From the NCBI GenBank assembly GCA_027051165.1, contig JALTZZ010000060.1, forward strand, positions 1 to 58,572: a stretch of DNA of 58,572 bases, given 5' to 3'. This document shows positions 35,868-45,692 of the stretch, piece by piece. The notes below the pieces were generated by a model that had not been told where the DNA came from, did not search any database, and saw nothing but the letters and a program-made list of their open reading frames with translations. Position 1 is the first letter of the stretch; the number at the start of each line of letters is the position of its first letter. Both the position numbers and the translations under genes were made by a program. Source of the stretch: an archaeon (GTDB taxonomy: Archaea; Hydrothermarchaeota; Hydrothermarchaeia; JALTZZ01).

Positions 35868-36656
35868 ATGCATACAAAAAGATTAGCCGCACCAAGAGCT
35901 TTAAAAATTTCAAGAAAAGAAGCAAAATTTGTGGTTACTCCGAGACCCGGTCCGCATAAGAAGGACAGATGTATTCCCCTTCAAATACTCGTTAAAGATT
36001 ATTTAGGTTATGCAAGAACATCAAAAGAAGCTAAAAAAATAATAAAAAGTGGTAAAATATTGATTGATAAGAAAGTAAGAAAGGATCTCAAGTTCCCTGT
36101 TGGGCTGTTCGACATTGTTGAAATTCCAGAAACTGGAGATACAAAGATTGTGCTCTTAGATAGAAAAGGAAGACTGATTCTAAAGGATATTGATAAGGAA
36201 GCTGCAAAATACAAATTCTGCAGAATAATGAACAAGACCGTTGTTAAAGGTGGACACATTCAGCTAAATCTTCACGATGGAAGAAACTATTTGGTTAGGG
36301 TTAAAGATCCAACGAATCCTAAGGAAGATGTTTACAAAACAAAAGATACTGTTGTTTTAAATTTGGAAACTGGGGAAATTGTCAATCACTTCAGATATAA
36401 GGAGGGGAGCTATGTTTATATAATAGGCGGAAGCAACGTTTCTAAGGTTGCAAGGATCGAGAATATAAGAATTGTGAGAAGCCCACTACCCAACCTTGTA
36501 ACCCTAAGGGAAAACGGCAGAACTTTTGAAACAATAGAAGACTACGTGTTTGTTATCGGTGAGGATAAGATAATGCTACCAGCACTTGCTGAAAGCACAG
36601 TCTTAGCAAGCGAAATAGAGCAAAAAGAAGGTGGCGAGGAAGAAGGTGATGAGTGA
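35868..36656 (+). CDS. rps4e: 30S ribosomal protein eS4
   Basis: 262 residues of the archaeal/eukaryal eS4. It has an S4-like RNA-binding segment ([20 protein letters not shown]), a central domain with [14 protein letters not shown], a KOW region near [16 protein letters not shown] and a Gly/Glu-rich end. It starts at ATG 2 bp after uL24 and overlaps the uL5 ribosome site. Confidence 0.96.
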   Translation: MHTKRLAAPRALKISRKEAKFVVTPRPGPHKKDRCIPLQILVKDYLGYARTSKEAKKIIKSGKILIDKKVRKDLKFPVGLFDIVEIPETGDTKIVLLDRKGRLILKDIDKEAAKYKFCRIMNKTVVKGGHIQLNLHDGRNYLVRVKDPTNPKEDVYKTKDTVVLNLETGEIVNHFRYKEGSYVYIIGGSNVSKVARIENIRIVRSPLPNLVTLRENGRTFETIEDYVFVIGEDKIMLPALAESTVLASEIEQKEGGEEEGDE

Positions 36657-37177
36657 TGAGCGAAGAAAATCCTATGAGAAGGCTGAAAATTGCTAAGGTA
36701 ACTGTAAACATTGGTGTAGGTGAAGGTGGAGAGAGGCTTGCAAAAGCAGAAAAGCTTCTTGAAAGGATTACTGGGCAAAAGCCAGTAAGAACCTATGCAA
36801 GAGTTACAAATCAGACTTTCGGAATAAGAAAGGGGTTGCCCATAGGATGCAAGGTTACTTTGAGGAGAGAAAGAGCCATAGAATTTCTAAAAAAGGCTTT
36901 CGATGCTATAGATTATAAATTAAAAGCAAGCTACTTCGACAACGAAGGAAACTTTTCATTCGGAATTAAGGAGCATATAGACTTACCCGGAGAAAAGTAT
37001 GATCCAAACGTTGGTATATTTGGTATGGATGTCTGTGTTACAATTGAAAGACCGGGGTTTAGGATTAAGCATAGAAGGATAAGAAAGACAAAAGTTCCAA
37101 AAAAACACAGAGTAACTAAGGAGGAGGCTATTGAGTTTATAAAAAATATGTTCAATGTAAAAATCGAGGGTGATTAA
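36656..37177 (+). CDS. rpl5: 50S ribosomal protein uL5
   Basis: About 173 residues: [39 protein letters not shown] (about 44), and [19 protein letters not shown] (about 100). It binds 5S rRNA in the central protuberance. GGTGATG overlaps the end of eS4. ATG 36656 is taken over GTG 36653. Confidence 0.96.
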   Translation: MSEENPMRRLKIAKVTVNIGVGEGGERLAKAEKLLERITGQKPVRTYARVTNQTFGIRKGLPIGCKVTLRRERAIEFLKKAFDAIDYKLKASYFDNEGNFSFGIKEHIDLPGEKYDPNVGIFGMDVCVTIERPGFRIKHRRIRKTKVPKKHRVTKEEAIEFIKNMFNVKIEGD

Positions 37178-37178
37178 C

Positions 37179-37325
37179 ATGCCCAAGGGCAGTGTTGGTA
37201 AGTGGAAGCACAAGTGTAGGAGATGCGGCACCACGAGAGGTGTAATAAGGAGGTATAATTTATACATATGCAGAAAGTGCTTTAGGGAGATAGCTCCTGA
37301 GCTTGGGTTCAGAAAATATGAGTAG
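37179..37325 (+). CDS. rps14: 30S ribosomal protein uS14 (zinc form)
   Basis: This 48-residue gene is below the ORF track's length limit. ATG at 37179 opens [17 protein letters not shown], then [18 protein letters not shown] and stop TAG. The two Cys pairs (CRRC and CRKC) form the zinc ribbon of the archaeal type. GAGGGTGA upstream overlaps the end of uL5. It is in its standard place between uL5 and uS8. Confidence 0.95.
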   Translation: MPKGSVGKWKHKCRRCGTTRGVIRRYNLYICRKCFREIAPELGFRKYE

Positions 37326-37337
37326 AGGGTGATTCTT

Positions 37338-37730
37338 ATGTGCTTAAACGATCCATTAGCAGATGCACTATCAAACCTAAAAAACCATGAAAGAGCTGGA
37401 AAACTTGAATGTATAATAAAACCAGCATCAAAACTTATTGGAAACGTGCTGAAGATAATGCAAGATTACGGTTACATCGGTGAGTTTGAATTTATTGACG
37501 ATGGTAAGAGTGGAAAGTTTAGAGTCAAGCTCCTCGGCAAGCTCAACGACTGCGGTGCAATAAAGCCGAGGTTTGCTGTTAAAAAGAACGGTTATGAGAA
37601 GTTCGAAAAGAGATATTTGCCTGCCTCTGGCTATGGAATCCTCATTGTTTCAACAAATCAAGGTTTAATGACACATTACGAAGCGAAAGAAAAGGGAATT
37701 GGTGGTAGACTCATTGCCTATGTATATTAG
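37338..37730 (+). CDS. rps8: 30S ribosomal protein uS8
   Basis: 130 residues: [37 protein letters not shown] (about 39), then [22 protein letters not shown] (about 96). It binds helix 21 of 16S rRNA. ATG 37338 is used because GAGGGTGA precedes it; the track's 37329 GTG is part of that ribosome site. Confidence 0.96.
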   Translation: MCLNDPLADALSNLKNHERAGKLECIIKPASKLIGNVLKIMQDYGYIGEFEFIDDGKSGKFRVKLLGKLNDCGAIKPRFAVKKNGYEKFEKRYLPASGYGILIVSTNQGLMTHYEAKEKGIGGRLIAYVY

Positions 37731-37739
37731 GTGGTTTAA

Positions 37740-38288
37740 ATGCCAAGCGAAGTAAAGGTTGAAGAAGAGATCGAAATTCCAGAAGGCGTAGAGGTAAAAA
37801 TTGAAGGTAGTAAGGTGATCGTTAAAGGAAAAAAGGGAACGCTTGAGAAGAAGCTTTCATATCCCGGAGTTAATATAATTAAAAAGGATAATAAAGTTGT
37901 TGTTGAGTGTTGGTATCCGAGGAGAAAGCAGAAAGCAATTGTTGGGACATATGCAAGTCATATAAGGAACATGATTAAAGGGGTTACCGAAGGATTTGAA
38001 TATAAGCTTAAGGTTGTTTATTCTCACTTCCCAATCTCCGTTAAGGTTCAAGGAAAAGAGATTATTGTTGAGAATTTCCTTGGAGAGAAATATCCGAGAA
38101 AAACCGAAATATATGGTGACTGTGAGGTAATAGTTAAAGGACAGGAGATTATCGTTAGGGGGATAGATATTGAGCAGTGCGGTATAACTGCAGCCCGCTT
38201 AGAACAGCTCACAAGAATTAAAGATAAGGATATAAGAGTATTTCAGGATGGTATATACATAGTTGAGAAACCGAATAAGCCTGTATAA
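37740..38288 (+). CDS. rpl6: 50S ribosomal protein uL6
   Basis: 182 residues with two related beta/alpha domains: [20 protein letters not shown] near the start and the C-terminal [32 protein letters not shown] (seen in parts, about 120-150). It lies near the GTPase centre. AGGTGG precedes the ATG. Confidence 0.96.
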   Translation: MPSEVKVEEEIEIPEGVEVKIEGSKVIVKGKKGTLEKKLSYPGVNIIKKDNKVVVECWYPRRKQKAIVGTYASHIRNMIKGVTEGFEYKLKVVYSHFPISVKVQGKEIIVENFLGEKYPRKTEIYGDCEVIVKGQEIIVRGIDIEQCGITAARLEQLTRIKDKDIRVFQDGIYIVEKPNKPV

Positions 38289-38304
38289 TGCGGGGTGCTT
38301 AAAA

Positions 38305-38631
38305 ATGAGCAAGGATTTTCCAAGATATACAAGAGGCTTGAAGAGGCTATCTGACTCTTGGAGGAAGCCGAGGGGAATACACAACAAAGTTAGACTGTGC
38401 ATAAAGGGTAAGCCAAAGATGCCGAGAATAGGGTATGGAACGAAAAAGGAGCTTAAGCATAAACATCCAAGTGGATACGAGGAAGTTCTTGTTTATAACG
38501 TAAAAGATTTAGATAAAGTGGATAAAGAAAAGCAAGCCATTAGAATTGCAAAAGTAGGGAAAAAGAAGAAGCTCGAAATTCAGAAAAAAGCGTATGAACT
38601 TGGAATAAAAGTCCTCAACCCATTAAGGTGA
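38305..38631 (+). CDS. rpl32e: 50S ribosomal protein eL32
   Basis: 108 residues: [41 protein letters not shown] (about 45), and a Lys-rich C-terminal helix. The track's start at 38263 overlaps uL6 and is rejected, because ATG 38305 follows GGGGTGC at the right distance and gives the family N-terminus. Confidence 0.95.
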   Translation: MSKDFPRYTRGLKRLSDSWRKPRGIHNKVRLCIKGKPKMPRIGYGTKKELKHKHPSGYEEVLVYNVKDLDKVDKEKQAIRIAKVGKKKKLEIQKKAYELGIKVLNPLR

Positions 38632-38635
38632 TTCT

Positions 38636-39085
38636 ATGGATCTAAAAACGCAGAGAAGAATGGCAGCTGAAATATTGGGAGTGGGTATAGAGAGAGTTTG
38701 GATAGATCCAGAAAAGATAAGCGAGGTAGCCAATGCTGTAACTAAGGATGATGTAAGGAGGCTTATCAAGGAAGGTGTAATAAAGAAGAAGCCAGAAAAG
38801 GGGACAAGTAGACATAGAGCAAGGATAAGAGCCATAAAGAAGGCTAAAGGAAGAAGGAGAGGACATGGAAGAAGAAAAGGTAAGAAAACGGCGAGATATC
38901 CAAGAAAAGAAAAATGGATGAGTTTGATAAGAGCTTTAAGAAAAGAGCTTAAGACTTTAAAGGATACAAGAAAGATAAAAAGAAGTGCGTATAGAAAGTT
39001 ATATCTCCTTGCCAAAGGAGGTTTCTTTAGGAGTAAGGCTCATCTCCACGCATATATAAAGGAGCACGGCTTGCTTAGGAGATAA
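38636..39085 (+). CDS. rpl19e: 50S ribosomal protein eL19
   Basis: 149 residues: [20 protein letters not shown] at the start, the Arg/Gly-rich [20 protein letters not shown] segment (about 77-97) and a long C-terminal helix. It bridges to the small subunit. AAGGTG precedes the ATG. Confidence 0.96.
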   Translation: MDLKTQRRMAAEILGVGIERVWIDPEKISEVANAVTKDDVRRLIKEGVIKKKPEKGTSRHRARIRAIKKAKGRRRGHGRRKGKKTARYPRKEKWMSLIRALRKELKTLKDTRKIKRSAYRKLYLLAKGGFFRSKAHLHAYIKEHGLLRR

Positions 39086-39095
39086 AGGTGGTAGC

Positions 39096-39677
39096 ATGGC
39101 TAAGGGTCCAAGGCATAGGGTTCCATTTAGAAGGAGAAGAGAAGGTAAGACAAACTACAGAAAAAGATTAAAGTTACTTTTATCTGGAAAGCCAAGACTT
39201 GTTGTAAGAAAAAGCAACCAGCACGTAACAGCACAGATAATAGTGTATGATGAAGTGGGTGATAGAACCATAGTTAGTGCACATTCAAAAGAACTTGTAA
39301 AAATAGGCTGGCTTGGCTCGACAAAAAATGTTGCAGCTGCATATCTTGTAGGGTTACTTTGTGGGTTAAGAGCTAAGAAAAAAGGTATAGAGGAAGCCAT
39401 ACTTGATATAGGGTTAATTTCTCCGACAAAAGGTGGAAAGGTTTTTGCTGTCCTTAAAGGTGCAGTTGATGCTGGACTAAAAATTCCACACAGCGAAGAG
39501 ATACTTCCAAGCGAGGATAGAATTAAAGGCGAGCACGTTGCAAACTATGCAGAAATGTTGAGCGAGGAAGATAGAAAAAGAATATTTTCCCAATACTATG
39601 AAAGGGGTCTTGATCCAAGAGATTTGCCAAGGCATTTTGAGGAGATAAAGGAGAAAATTTTAGAGCTTGAAGGATAA
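39096..39677 (+). CDS. rpl18: 50S ribosomal protein uL18
   Basis: 193 residues, the long archaeal form binding 5S r[23 protein letters not shown] near the start, [12 protein letters not shown] (about 38), and [20 protein letters not shown] (about 84). AAAGGTGG precedes the ATG. Confidence 0.96.
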   Translation: MAKGPRHRVPFRRRREGKTNYRKRLKLLLSGKPRLVVRKSNQHVTAQIIVYDEVGDRTIVSAHSKELVKIGWLGSTKNVAAAYLVGLLCGLRAKKKGIEEAILDIGLISPTKGGKVFAVLKGAVDAGLKIPHSEEILPSEDRIKGEHVANYAEMLSEEDRKRIFSQYYERGLDPRDLPRHFEEIKEKILELEG

Positions 39678-39693
39678 TCCTTAGGGTGATAGC

Positions 39694-40335
39694 ATGTTAG
39701 AGGACTGGGAGCCGAAAACAAGGCTTGGAAGGCTCGTAAAGAATGGTGAAATAACAGACATAAACGAAGTGTTTAAGTTAGGCTTACCCATAATGGAGCC
39801 GGAAATTGTTGATGTCCTTCTACCAGATCTTAAGGAAGAGGTTCTTGAAATAAAGCTCGTTCAGAGGATGCATAAATCTGGAAGAAAAGTTAGATTCAGA
39901 GCAAGCGTTGTGGTTGGCAATGAAAATGGTTACGTTGGCGTAGGAACCGGTGTTGCAAAAGAGGTTGGACCGGCTATAAGAAAAGCCATAAGAGATGCAA
40001 AGCTCAACATAATCCCGGTTAGAAGGGGATGTGGTTCATGGGAATGTGGCTGTGGCACAGCCCATAGCGTTCCTTTTAGGGTAATAGGTAGGTGTGCAAG
40101 TGTCAGAGTCGTTTTGATGCCAGCCCCTCGTGGTGTTGGCTTGGTGATAGGTGATGTTGGAAAGAAAGTTCTAAGGCTTGCGGGAATAAAAGATGTATGG
40201 TCAAGAACAGAGGGACAAACAAAGACGACACTGAACTTTGCAAGAGCCACGTTAGAAGCTTTAAAGCAGACATACTTGATGAAAGTAAACGAAAGGTTTG
40301 TTAAAAACGTTGGCATGGTGGAAGGGAAGATATAA
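39694..40335 (+). CDS. rps5: 30S ribosomal protein uS5
   Basis: 213 residues. The S5 RNA-binding motif is [19 protein letters not shown] (about 68-87), followed by the C-terminal fold with [15 protein letters not shown] and [19 protein letters not shown]. It contributes to mRNA entry and decoding fidelity. It ends 7 bp before the uL30 start proposed here. Confidence 0.96.
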   Translation: MLEDWEPKTRLGRLVKNGEITDINEVFKLGLPIMEPEIVDVLLPDLKEEVLEIKLVQRMHKSGRKVRFRASVVVGNENGYVGVGTGVAKEVGPAIRKAIRDAKLNIIPVRRGCGSWECGCGTAHSVPFRVIGRCASVRVVLMPAPRGVGLVIGDVGKKVLRLAGIKDVWSRTEGQTKTTLNFARATLEALKQTYLMKVNERFVKNVGMVEGKI

Positions 40336-40342
40336 AGGGAAC

Positions 40343-40828
40343 GTGCAGGGGGCGCGTGGCTTGAGAAGGATCGCTGTTGTAAGGGTTAGAGGGGGCATAG
40401 GTGTAAAAAAGGAGATTCTCGATACTTTGGCGATGCTTGGACTAAAAAAGGTTAATCACTGTGTTATAGTTGACGATAGACCAAGCTATATGGGAATGAT
40501 AAAAAAGGTCGAAAACTTTGTTACATACGGCTATATAGATGAAAAGACTCTTGCTACAATCTTGAGAAGGAGAGGGGAGCTTGAAGGCGGTGGGAAGCTT
40601 ACCGATGAGTATGTCAGAGAAAATACAAGATTTAATTCAATAGATGAATTTGCTAAAGCTTTTATAAATTTTGAAGCTGAACTAAGTGATATACCTAAAT
40701 TAAAGAAAGTTTTTAGATTACATCCACCGAGAAAAGGATATAAAAACATAAAAAGACACTTTAAAGAGGGTGGAGCCTTAGGATTTAGAGGAGAAAAGAT
40801 AAACGAGCTATTGTATAGAATGAGATAA
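40343..40828 (+). CDS. rpl30: 50S ribosomal protein uL30
   Basis: An archaeal uL30 of about 161 residues: RRIAVVRVRGGIGVKKEILD, then NHCVIVDDRPSYMGMIKKV, and FRLHPPRKGYKNIKRHFKEG at the end. The track start inside uS5 is too early. GTG 40343 has AAAGGGA before it, and TTG 40361 is an equally family-like alternative, so the exact N-terminus is open. Confidence 0.94.
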   Translation: MQGARGLRRIAVVRVRGGIGVKKEILDTLAMLGLKKVNHCVIVDDRPSYMGMIKKVENFVTYGYIDEKTLATILRRRGELEGGGKLTDEYVRENTRFNSIDEFAKAFINFEAELSDIPKLKKVFRLHPPRKGYKNIKRHFKEGGALGFRGEKINELLYRMR

Positions 40829-40854
40829 TAAAATTTTCAATCGGGGGGTTTAAA

Positions 40855-41295
40855 TTGGCAAGATCAAAGAGAAAAATTAGAAAGAGAAGGGGACATAGAA
40901 GTGCTGGAAAAGGTTCACACAAAAAAGCAAGAAGCGATAAAAGCTTGAGAGGTGGAAGAGGATTTGCGGGATCATTTGATCACAGATACATTCACATGCT
41001 AAAATATTATCCCGGGAGGCTTGGAAAAAGAGGATTTTCCCTACCCCCAGAAGTGAAGGTGGAATACGAGGTAATCAATGTGGGTGTTCTCGACGAAATA
41101 GCTGATAAGCTCCTTGATCTTGGGATTGCAAAAAAAGAGGGCGATAAGATATTCATAGATTTAGAAAAAATAGGTAAAGATAAGGTTCTTGGTAGCGGTA
41201 GGGTTACAAAGCCTCTGAAAATTAAAGCTAAAAAGTTTACGGAAGAAGCAATAAGAAAGATTGAAGAAGCGGGTGGCGAGGTTGTAGAGGCGTGA
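40855..41295 (+). CDS. rpl15: 50S ribosomal protein uL15
   Basis: 146 residues: KIRKRRGHRSAGKGSHKKAR (Arg/Gly-rich extension), RGFAGSFDHRYIHMLKYYPG (about 36) and the C-terminal VTKPLKIKAKKFTEEAIRK. The start is TTG with the strong site GGGGGG upstream. The stop overlaps the secY start by 4 nt. Confidence 0.95.
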   Translation: MARSKRKIRKRRGHRSAGKGSHKKARSDKSLRGGRGFAGSFDHRYIHMLKYYPGRLGKRGFSLPPEVKVEYEVINVGVLDEIADKLLDLGIAKKEGDKIFIDLEKIGKDKVLGSGRVTKPLKIKAKKFTEEAIRKIEEAGGEVVEA

Positions 41296-42638
41296 GCTTC
41301 GTCAGAAGCTTAGAGCCGATAGTTACAAAACTGCCTGAAGTCCAAAGACCGAGGGTTCCTCTTAGCTTTAAGGATAAATTAAAGTGGACATTTCTTGTTC
41401 TTATAGCATATCTTTTAATGTCAAATACAATGCTATATGGATTCGATCCGCAAGCAGAGAACTACTTTAAAAGCATACAGACAATTCTCGCAAGTAGCTT
41501 TGGAACCCTCATGAGCCTTGGAATAGGACCGATAGTTACCGCTGGTATAATACTTCAGCTTCTTGTTGGTGCAAAGCTTATAGATTTAAATCTCGCAGAT
41601 CCGAGGGATAGACTGCTATACAATGGTTTGCAGAAGTTCTTAGCAATAGTATTTACACTATTTGAAGCAAGCGTTATGGTTCTTGTGGGTGCACTGCCAG
41701 CGAAAGGTGGGGACCCAACGCTCGAAATTCTATTAATAATCCAGCTCTTCATAGCCGGTCTCTTCGTAATATATATGGACGAAGTTGTTTCGAGGTGGGG
41801 TATCGGGAGCGGTATAGGCTTGTTTATAGTTGCAGGTGTTGCTCAAGAAATTGCATGGAGGGGCTTTAATCCCTTTTTCGAAGGTGGTGCACCTGCAGGA
41901 ATAATACCAAAATTCTTATATGAGCTTGTTAAGGGCACCCCAGATTTCTTAACTCTTATTCCATTTTTTGCATTTTTAATAACGTTCCTTATAGTAGTTT
42001 ATTTTGAGAGTGTTAGAGTTGAGATACCACTGACTTACGGAAGATTCAGAGGTCTTAGAGGGAGATATCCAATAAAATTTATATACGCAAGTGTCATACC
42101 AGTAATATTCGCAAGCATTTTGATGGCAAACGTCCAGCTTTGGGCAACAATCTTGGAAAAGATGGGTAACCCGATATTGGGCACTCCAGGAACGGCAACA
42201 ACGCCGCCAAGCGGCATAGTAAAATACTTCACAATACCAACCCCTATATACTCCGCAAACTTCGATGTCGTGCATGCACTTGTTTATTCCGCAATATTAA
42301 TATCCCTTGCCGTTTTGTTCTCAAAATTCTGGGTAGAAACTACGGGAATGGATGCAAAGAGCGTTGCAAGACAGCTTCAGCGTAGTGGAATGAAGATACC
42401 CGGATTTAGGGGGGATATTAGGATAATAGAGAAAGTTTTGTCAAGATACATACCAGCGGTAACGATTCTTGGAGGATTTACTGTGGGTGCATTAGCAGCA
42501 TTTGCAGACGTTACTGGAGCCTTAGGCGGCGGAACCGGTGTTCTCCTTACAGTAGGAATACTATACAGAATGTATGAGGAAATGGCAAGAGAGCAGATAT
42601 TTGAGCTTTATCCAGCTTTAAGAAGGTTTGTCGAATAA
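41292..42638 (+). CDS. secY: Protein translocase subunit SecY
   Basis: The channel subunit of the Sec translocon, 448 residues with ten membrane helices. Seen: the N-terminal helix EPIVTKLPEVQRPRVPLSFKDK, TM2-type plug region MSLGIGPIVTAGII (about 73), the cytoplasmic loop with GIGSGIGLFIVAG (about 175), and TM10 FTVGALAAFADVTGALGGGTG (about 396). GTG start overlaps uL15. It closes the ribosomal operon; adk does not follow as it does in many relatives. Confidence 0.95.
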   Translation: MSFVRSLEPIVTKLPEVQRPRVPLSFKDKLKWTFLVLIAYLLMSNTMLYGFDPQAENYFKSIQTILASSFGTLMSLGIGPIVTAGIILQLLVGAKLIDLNLADPRDRLLYNGLQKFLAIVFTLFEASVMVLVGALPAKGGDPTLEILLIIQLFIAGLFVIYMDEVVSRWGIGSGIGLFIVAGVAQEIAWRGFNPFFEGGAPAGIIPKFLYELVKGTPDFLTLIPFFAFLITFLIVVYFESVRVEIPLTYGRFRGLRGRYPIKFIYASVIPVIFASILMANVQLWATILEKMGNPILGTPGTATTPPSGIVKYFTIPTPIYSANFDVVHALVYSAILISLAVLFSKFWVETTGMDAKSVARQLQRSGMKIPGFRGDIRIIEKVLSRYIPAVTILGGFTVGALAAFADVTGALGGGTGVLLTVGILYRMYEEMAREQIFELYPALRRFVE

Positions 42639-42898
42639 AAATTTGAAATTTGAAACATTAATTTTTTAAAATATAATATTTATCAATAAATTTTAGGATG
42701 AAGATATAGCTTCAAAATAATTAATAAAATATATAAGGAAATGCCATATAATTAAAAAAATATAAATATGCTTAAAGATGAGAAAAGTTACGGATGTGAA
42801 TATAAAACCATCATAGAAGATATGTCACATATAGAATATTAGATCATAGTTATACAATTAGTATTTGGTTGTGAAGTTGGTTTGGGAAGGGGGGTAAA

Positions 42899-43516
42899 AT
42901 GCCCTGCCCCTGCACATCAAGCATCCTAAAAGAGAATAACTGTGGTGTTGTGGAAGTAAACTGTAGAAGATGTGGTTTCCAATCTAAGTTGTATACAAAA
43001 GAATTCGTAAAAAATGCTATAGAAGATTTTACCGAAATAGAAAAGCTCTTGGATTACGACAAGATATATATAGATGAGGATTTAAAGATAGTCTTAGAAA
43101 AAAACTGTTTAAAATGTGATGTCGAAAAGGAAATTGGGACGTTGCTCGATTTTGGATTTAGAATTGTTGATATAGATATAGATGGCAGAGTAAGAATACT
43201 TGCTAAAAAGGACATAGGATATCGCCCCACAAATAAAAAAAGTGCTATAATGGTTCTAAAAAAGAACGGAACTCTTTTCATTGGAATAAGAAATCTTAAC
43301 AAAAAACCAATAAGATACAAAATAAATATAGATTCTGATTTACCTTTTAAAATAGAGGGAAAGATAATGAATAGATACGAAGATATCGGAACACTTTCAT
43401 TAACAAAACTCTACATGCTTAGCGGAAGCAACAGATACTTTTTGAGGGTGTCCATAGGAACAAAGAGTGAAACGTTTAGAGTGCAGAACAATCTTAGCAT
43501 TGTAAAAGTTATTTAA
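42899..43516 (+). CDS. Hypothetical protein with N-terminal Cys-rich motif
   Basis: 205 residues, no family recognised. The N-terminus has MPCPC and CGVVEVNCRRCG, and CLKC follows near residue 77, so one or two metal-binding knuckles are likely. The C-terminal half is beta-strand rich without catalytic motifs. GGGG lies before the ATG. It stands alone between secY and the Cdc48N-domain gene. A role with the following system is possible but unsupported. Confidence 0.6.
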   Translation: MPCPCTSSILKENNCGVVEVNCRRCGFQSKLYTKEFVKNAIEDFTEIEKLLDYDKIYIDEDLKIVLEKNCLKCDVEKEIGTLLDFGFRIVDIDIDGRVRILAKKDIGYRPTNKKSAIMVLKKNGTLFIGIRNLNKKPIRYKINIDSDLPFKIEGKIMNRYEDIGTLSLTKLYMLSGSNRYFLRVSIGTKSETFRVQNNLSIVKVI

Positions 43517-43707
43517 TAATATTAAATAGTTTTAAATTTTGGCGAATTTACTGAGAAATCGTAGTTACGTTATAACCCTACATATAAGGGAATGTTTTTA
43601 TGCTCCTAACAAACCCCAAAAAACTAAGATTTATATTGAACCGACTTAATAAAAAGTTATAATATTGGTCTAATATAACCTATCCACACTAAGGTTGGTG
43701 TTAAATT

Positions 43708-44352
43708 ATGAAAGTTGAGCTAAAAGTTGAGAAAGCAATGCAAGATGATGTTGGTAAAGGAATCGTTAGAATAGACACAAGAACAAGAGAAATTCTTGGA
43801 GTTGCAGCTGGAGATATTGTTGAAATAATTGGTAAGCGTGCTACAGCTGCGATTGTTTTGCATGCTTATGATGAAGATGAGGGCTTAGGCATTATAAGAA
43901 TGGACGGTATTTTAAGGCAGAATGCAAAGGTAGCTTGGGGCGAAAAGGTAAAGGTTAGAAAAGCTAAAGCCGAAGATGCAGAAAAAGTTATCTTATCACT
44001 TTTACATCATGTTAGGTTCTCTCCTGGATTTGGTGAGTTTATAAAACGCAAATTACTTGGCAGACCTGTTGTTAAAGGAGATAAAATCGGTGTTAGTGTT
44101 CTTGGCACCATGATACCTTTTAAGGTTGTTCAAACGATACCAGAAGGTATAGTAACGATAGAGGGTTTCACAGAGGTAATAGTTAGAAGAGGGAAATATA
44201 CCAAGGAAGCTTTATTTATGTTTCTTGAGGAGATAAGAAAAGATATTAAAGAAATTAAAAAATTCCTCTTTAAGCTTGAAAATAGAATTGCAAGTATAGA
44301 ATATGAAATGAGAGATTTGAGAGACAAAATGAAAAGCATAGAGAAGAAATAA
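43708..44352 (+). CDS. Free-standing Cdc48 N-terminal domain with coiled coil
   Basis: 214 residues. Residues 1-90 match the double-psi beta-barrel of Cdc48/VAT (GKGIVRIDTRTREILGVAAG and GLGIIRMDGILRQNAKVAWG), and residues 105-160 match CDC48_2 (KRKLLGRPVVKGDKIGVSVL). The AAA ATPase rings are absent. Instead the last 50 residues are a charged helix (IRKDIKEIKKFLFKLENRIASI), likely a coiled coil. It may be an adaptor or decoy that binds Cdc48 clients. It lies 90 bp upstream of a four-gene operon on the same strand. Confidence 0.8.
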   Translation: MKVELKVEKAMQDDVGKGIVRIDTRTREILGVAAGDIVEIIGKRATAAIVLHAYDEDEGLGIIRMDGILRQNAKVAWGEKVKVRKAKAEDAEKVILSLLHHVRFSPGFGEFIKRKLLGRPVVKGDKIGVSVLGTMIPFKVVQTIPEGIVTIEGFTEVIVRRGKYTKEALFMFLEEIRKDIKEIKKFLFKLENRIASIEYEMRDLRDKMKSIEKK

Positions 44353-44451
44353 AAAATATGATAAAGAATGTTATTTACATATTTGTATCATGACAACCTT
44401 TACCACGTTAAGGATAGAGTTACAAATTAAAACCTAATAAAGGTGAACAAA

Positions 44452-45081
44452 ATGGTAAAAGCTGCTGATATAGAGGCTCTTTTTAAAAAGTATATTGAAG
44501 AAAATAGTATTGAACGTGCAGATGCTCTTTACCTTTTGTATGCTGTTGGAAAGGAAAATGCAGCAAAAACACTAAGAATAAGATATGGAATTTCTGCACC
44601 GTTATCTTCGGTTATAGAAGATTTAAAGAGACTCAATATAGAACCAGGAGAATCTTTAAAACTTGAAGATACTGGAGAATATATAGGAGATGCTGTAAAA
44701 AGCGCATTTAACTACATGTGTCTAAGGAAAATATTAGAAAATGTTGAAAAAATTAAAGAGAATTTAAGCAGAGAAGCTAAAAATGTATTGTATACCATTA
44801 AAGAGATGGATAAACTTGATATTAGTGTCTTAGACCATATAGAGCTTGCCTACTACCTTTTATTTAAAGATTTGCACAACGAGTTTAAAGATATCCCTTT
44901 AAGAAATATAATAGAAAATGCATTGAATGAGCTTGTTAGGTACCATATTCTTTATCTTACCTCCTATCTCCCTGGATATGGTCTTACTCCATATTGGAGA
45001 GACGTTTTGAATATTTTGAAGGATGAGATCCCAGAAATAGAGATTAAAGTTCATTATAAACAGAAGGAGGTGCCAAGATAA
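44452..45081 (+). CDS. Unknown protein A of Cdc48N-linked operon
   Basis: About 209 residues, helical, no recognised family. The N-terminal 60 residues (ADIEALFKKYIEENSIERAD and later YGISAPLSSVIEDLKRL) could be a winged-helix-like fold. ATG 44452 is preferred over GTG 44443 because AAAGGTGA lies 6 nt upstream. The stop overlaps the next ATG by one base. It is the first gene of a tightly packed operon. Confidence 0.65.
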   Translation: MVKAADIEALFKKYIEENSIERADALYLLYAVGKENAAKTLRIRYGISAPLSSVIEDLKRLNIEPGESLKLEDTGEYIGDAVKSAFNYMCLRKILENVEKIKENLSREAKNVLYTIKEMDKLDISVLDHIELAYYLLFKDLHNEFKDIPLRNIIENALNELVRYHILYLTSYLPGYGLTPYWRDVLNILKDEIPEIEIKVHYKQKEVPR

Positions 45082-45692
45082 TGTTTAAAGAACATTTAGC
45101 AAATATGATTAGAGCTTTTATGGCAATTTCTCCATCAAGGAACTACATAACCCAGTTTTTATATCTGATAAAAGAAAGCGGTGGAATAGAGTATGCTACT
45201 CTTGAAAGCGGATACAAGGAATTGTTAAATGATGAGGTGAGAGAAAACATTGCAAAAGCCTTTGGAATAGCATTTGATGAAAAAGTTTACTTAGAAGATG
45301 GTTATGGTAGGAAATTAACGGAATTCATAGATAAAATTTTTGAGCTGTTTGAAGATGAAGAATTTAGAAAAAATTTAGAAGTTCTCCTCAAAGATGAATT
45401 TCCAGAAGGCATTCCGAATTTAAGGAAAGAATGGATAGAAGTAAAGCTTCAAGGCTTAAGGAATGATCAGAATTATGGTGAAACAGCAGTAGCTATTTTA
45501 AAGGAATTAACAAAGTTTACCCGCATGAAAGCGGATGAACTCGAAAAGAAGCTGAATAAAAGTAAATCTAAAATTTTAAGCTCATTAGAACTCCTTAAAA
45601 TATATGGACTTGTAAGCGTAGAGTATGACGGGAGCTATAGAATTCCCTCTGATATAGTAAACAAATATAAAGACATTTTGGAGGCTCTATAG
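45081..45692 (+). CDS. Unknown protein B of Cdc48N-linked operon
   Basis: 203 residues. The N-terminal segment contains SPSRNYITQFLYLIKE (about 17), nearly repeated in the next protein (SPSRNMISQFILLLPE), so both share one domain. The C-terminal 65 residues look like a winged helix (TRMKADELEKKLNKSKSKIL, then LLKIYGLVSVEYDGSYRI). No enzymatic motif is visible. Its stop overlaps the next start. Confidence 0.65.
   Translation: MFKEHLANMIRAFMAISPSRNYITQFLYLIKESGGIEYATLESGYKELLNDEVRENIAKAFGIAFDEKVYLEDGYGRKLTEFIDKIFELFEDEEFRKNLEVLLKDEFPEGIPNLRKEWIEVKLQGLRNDQNYGETAVAILKELTKFTRMKADELEKKLNKSKSKILSSLELLKIYGLVSVEYDGSYRIPSDIVNKYKDILEAL

Noticed and set aside
29918-42638. Numerous minus-strand ORFs across the ribosomal operon
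   Set aside because: All are antisense shadows rich in Ser, Leu, Phe and Ile over well-identified ribosomal genes.
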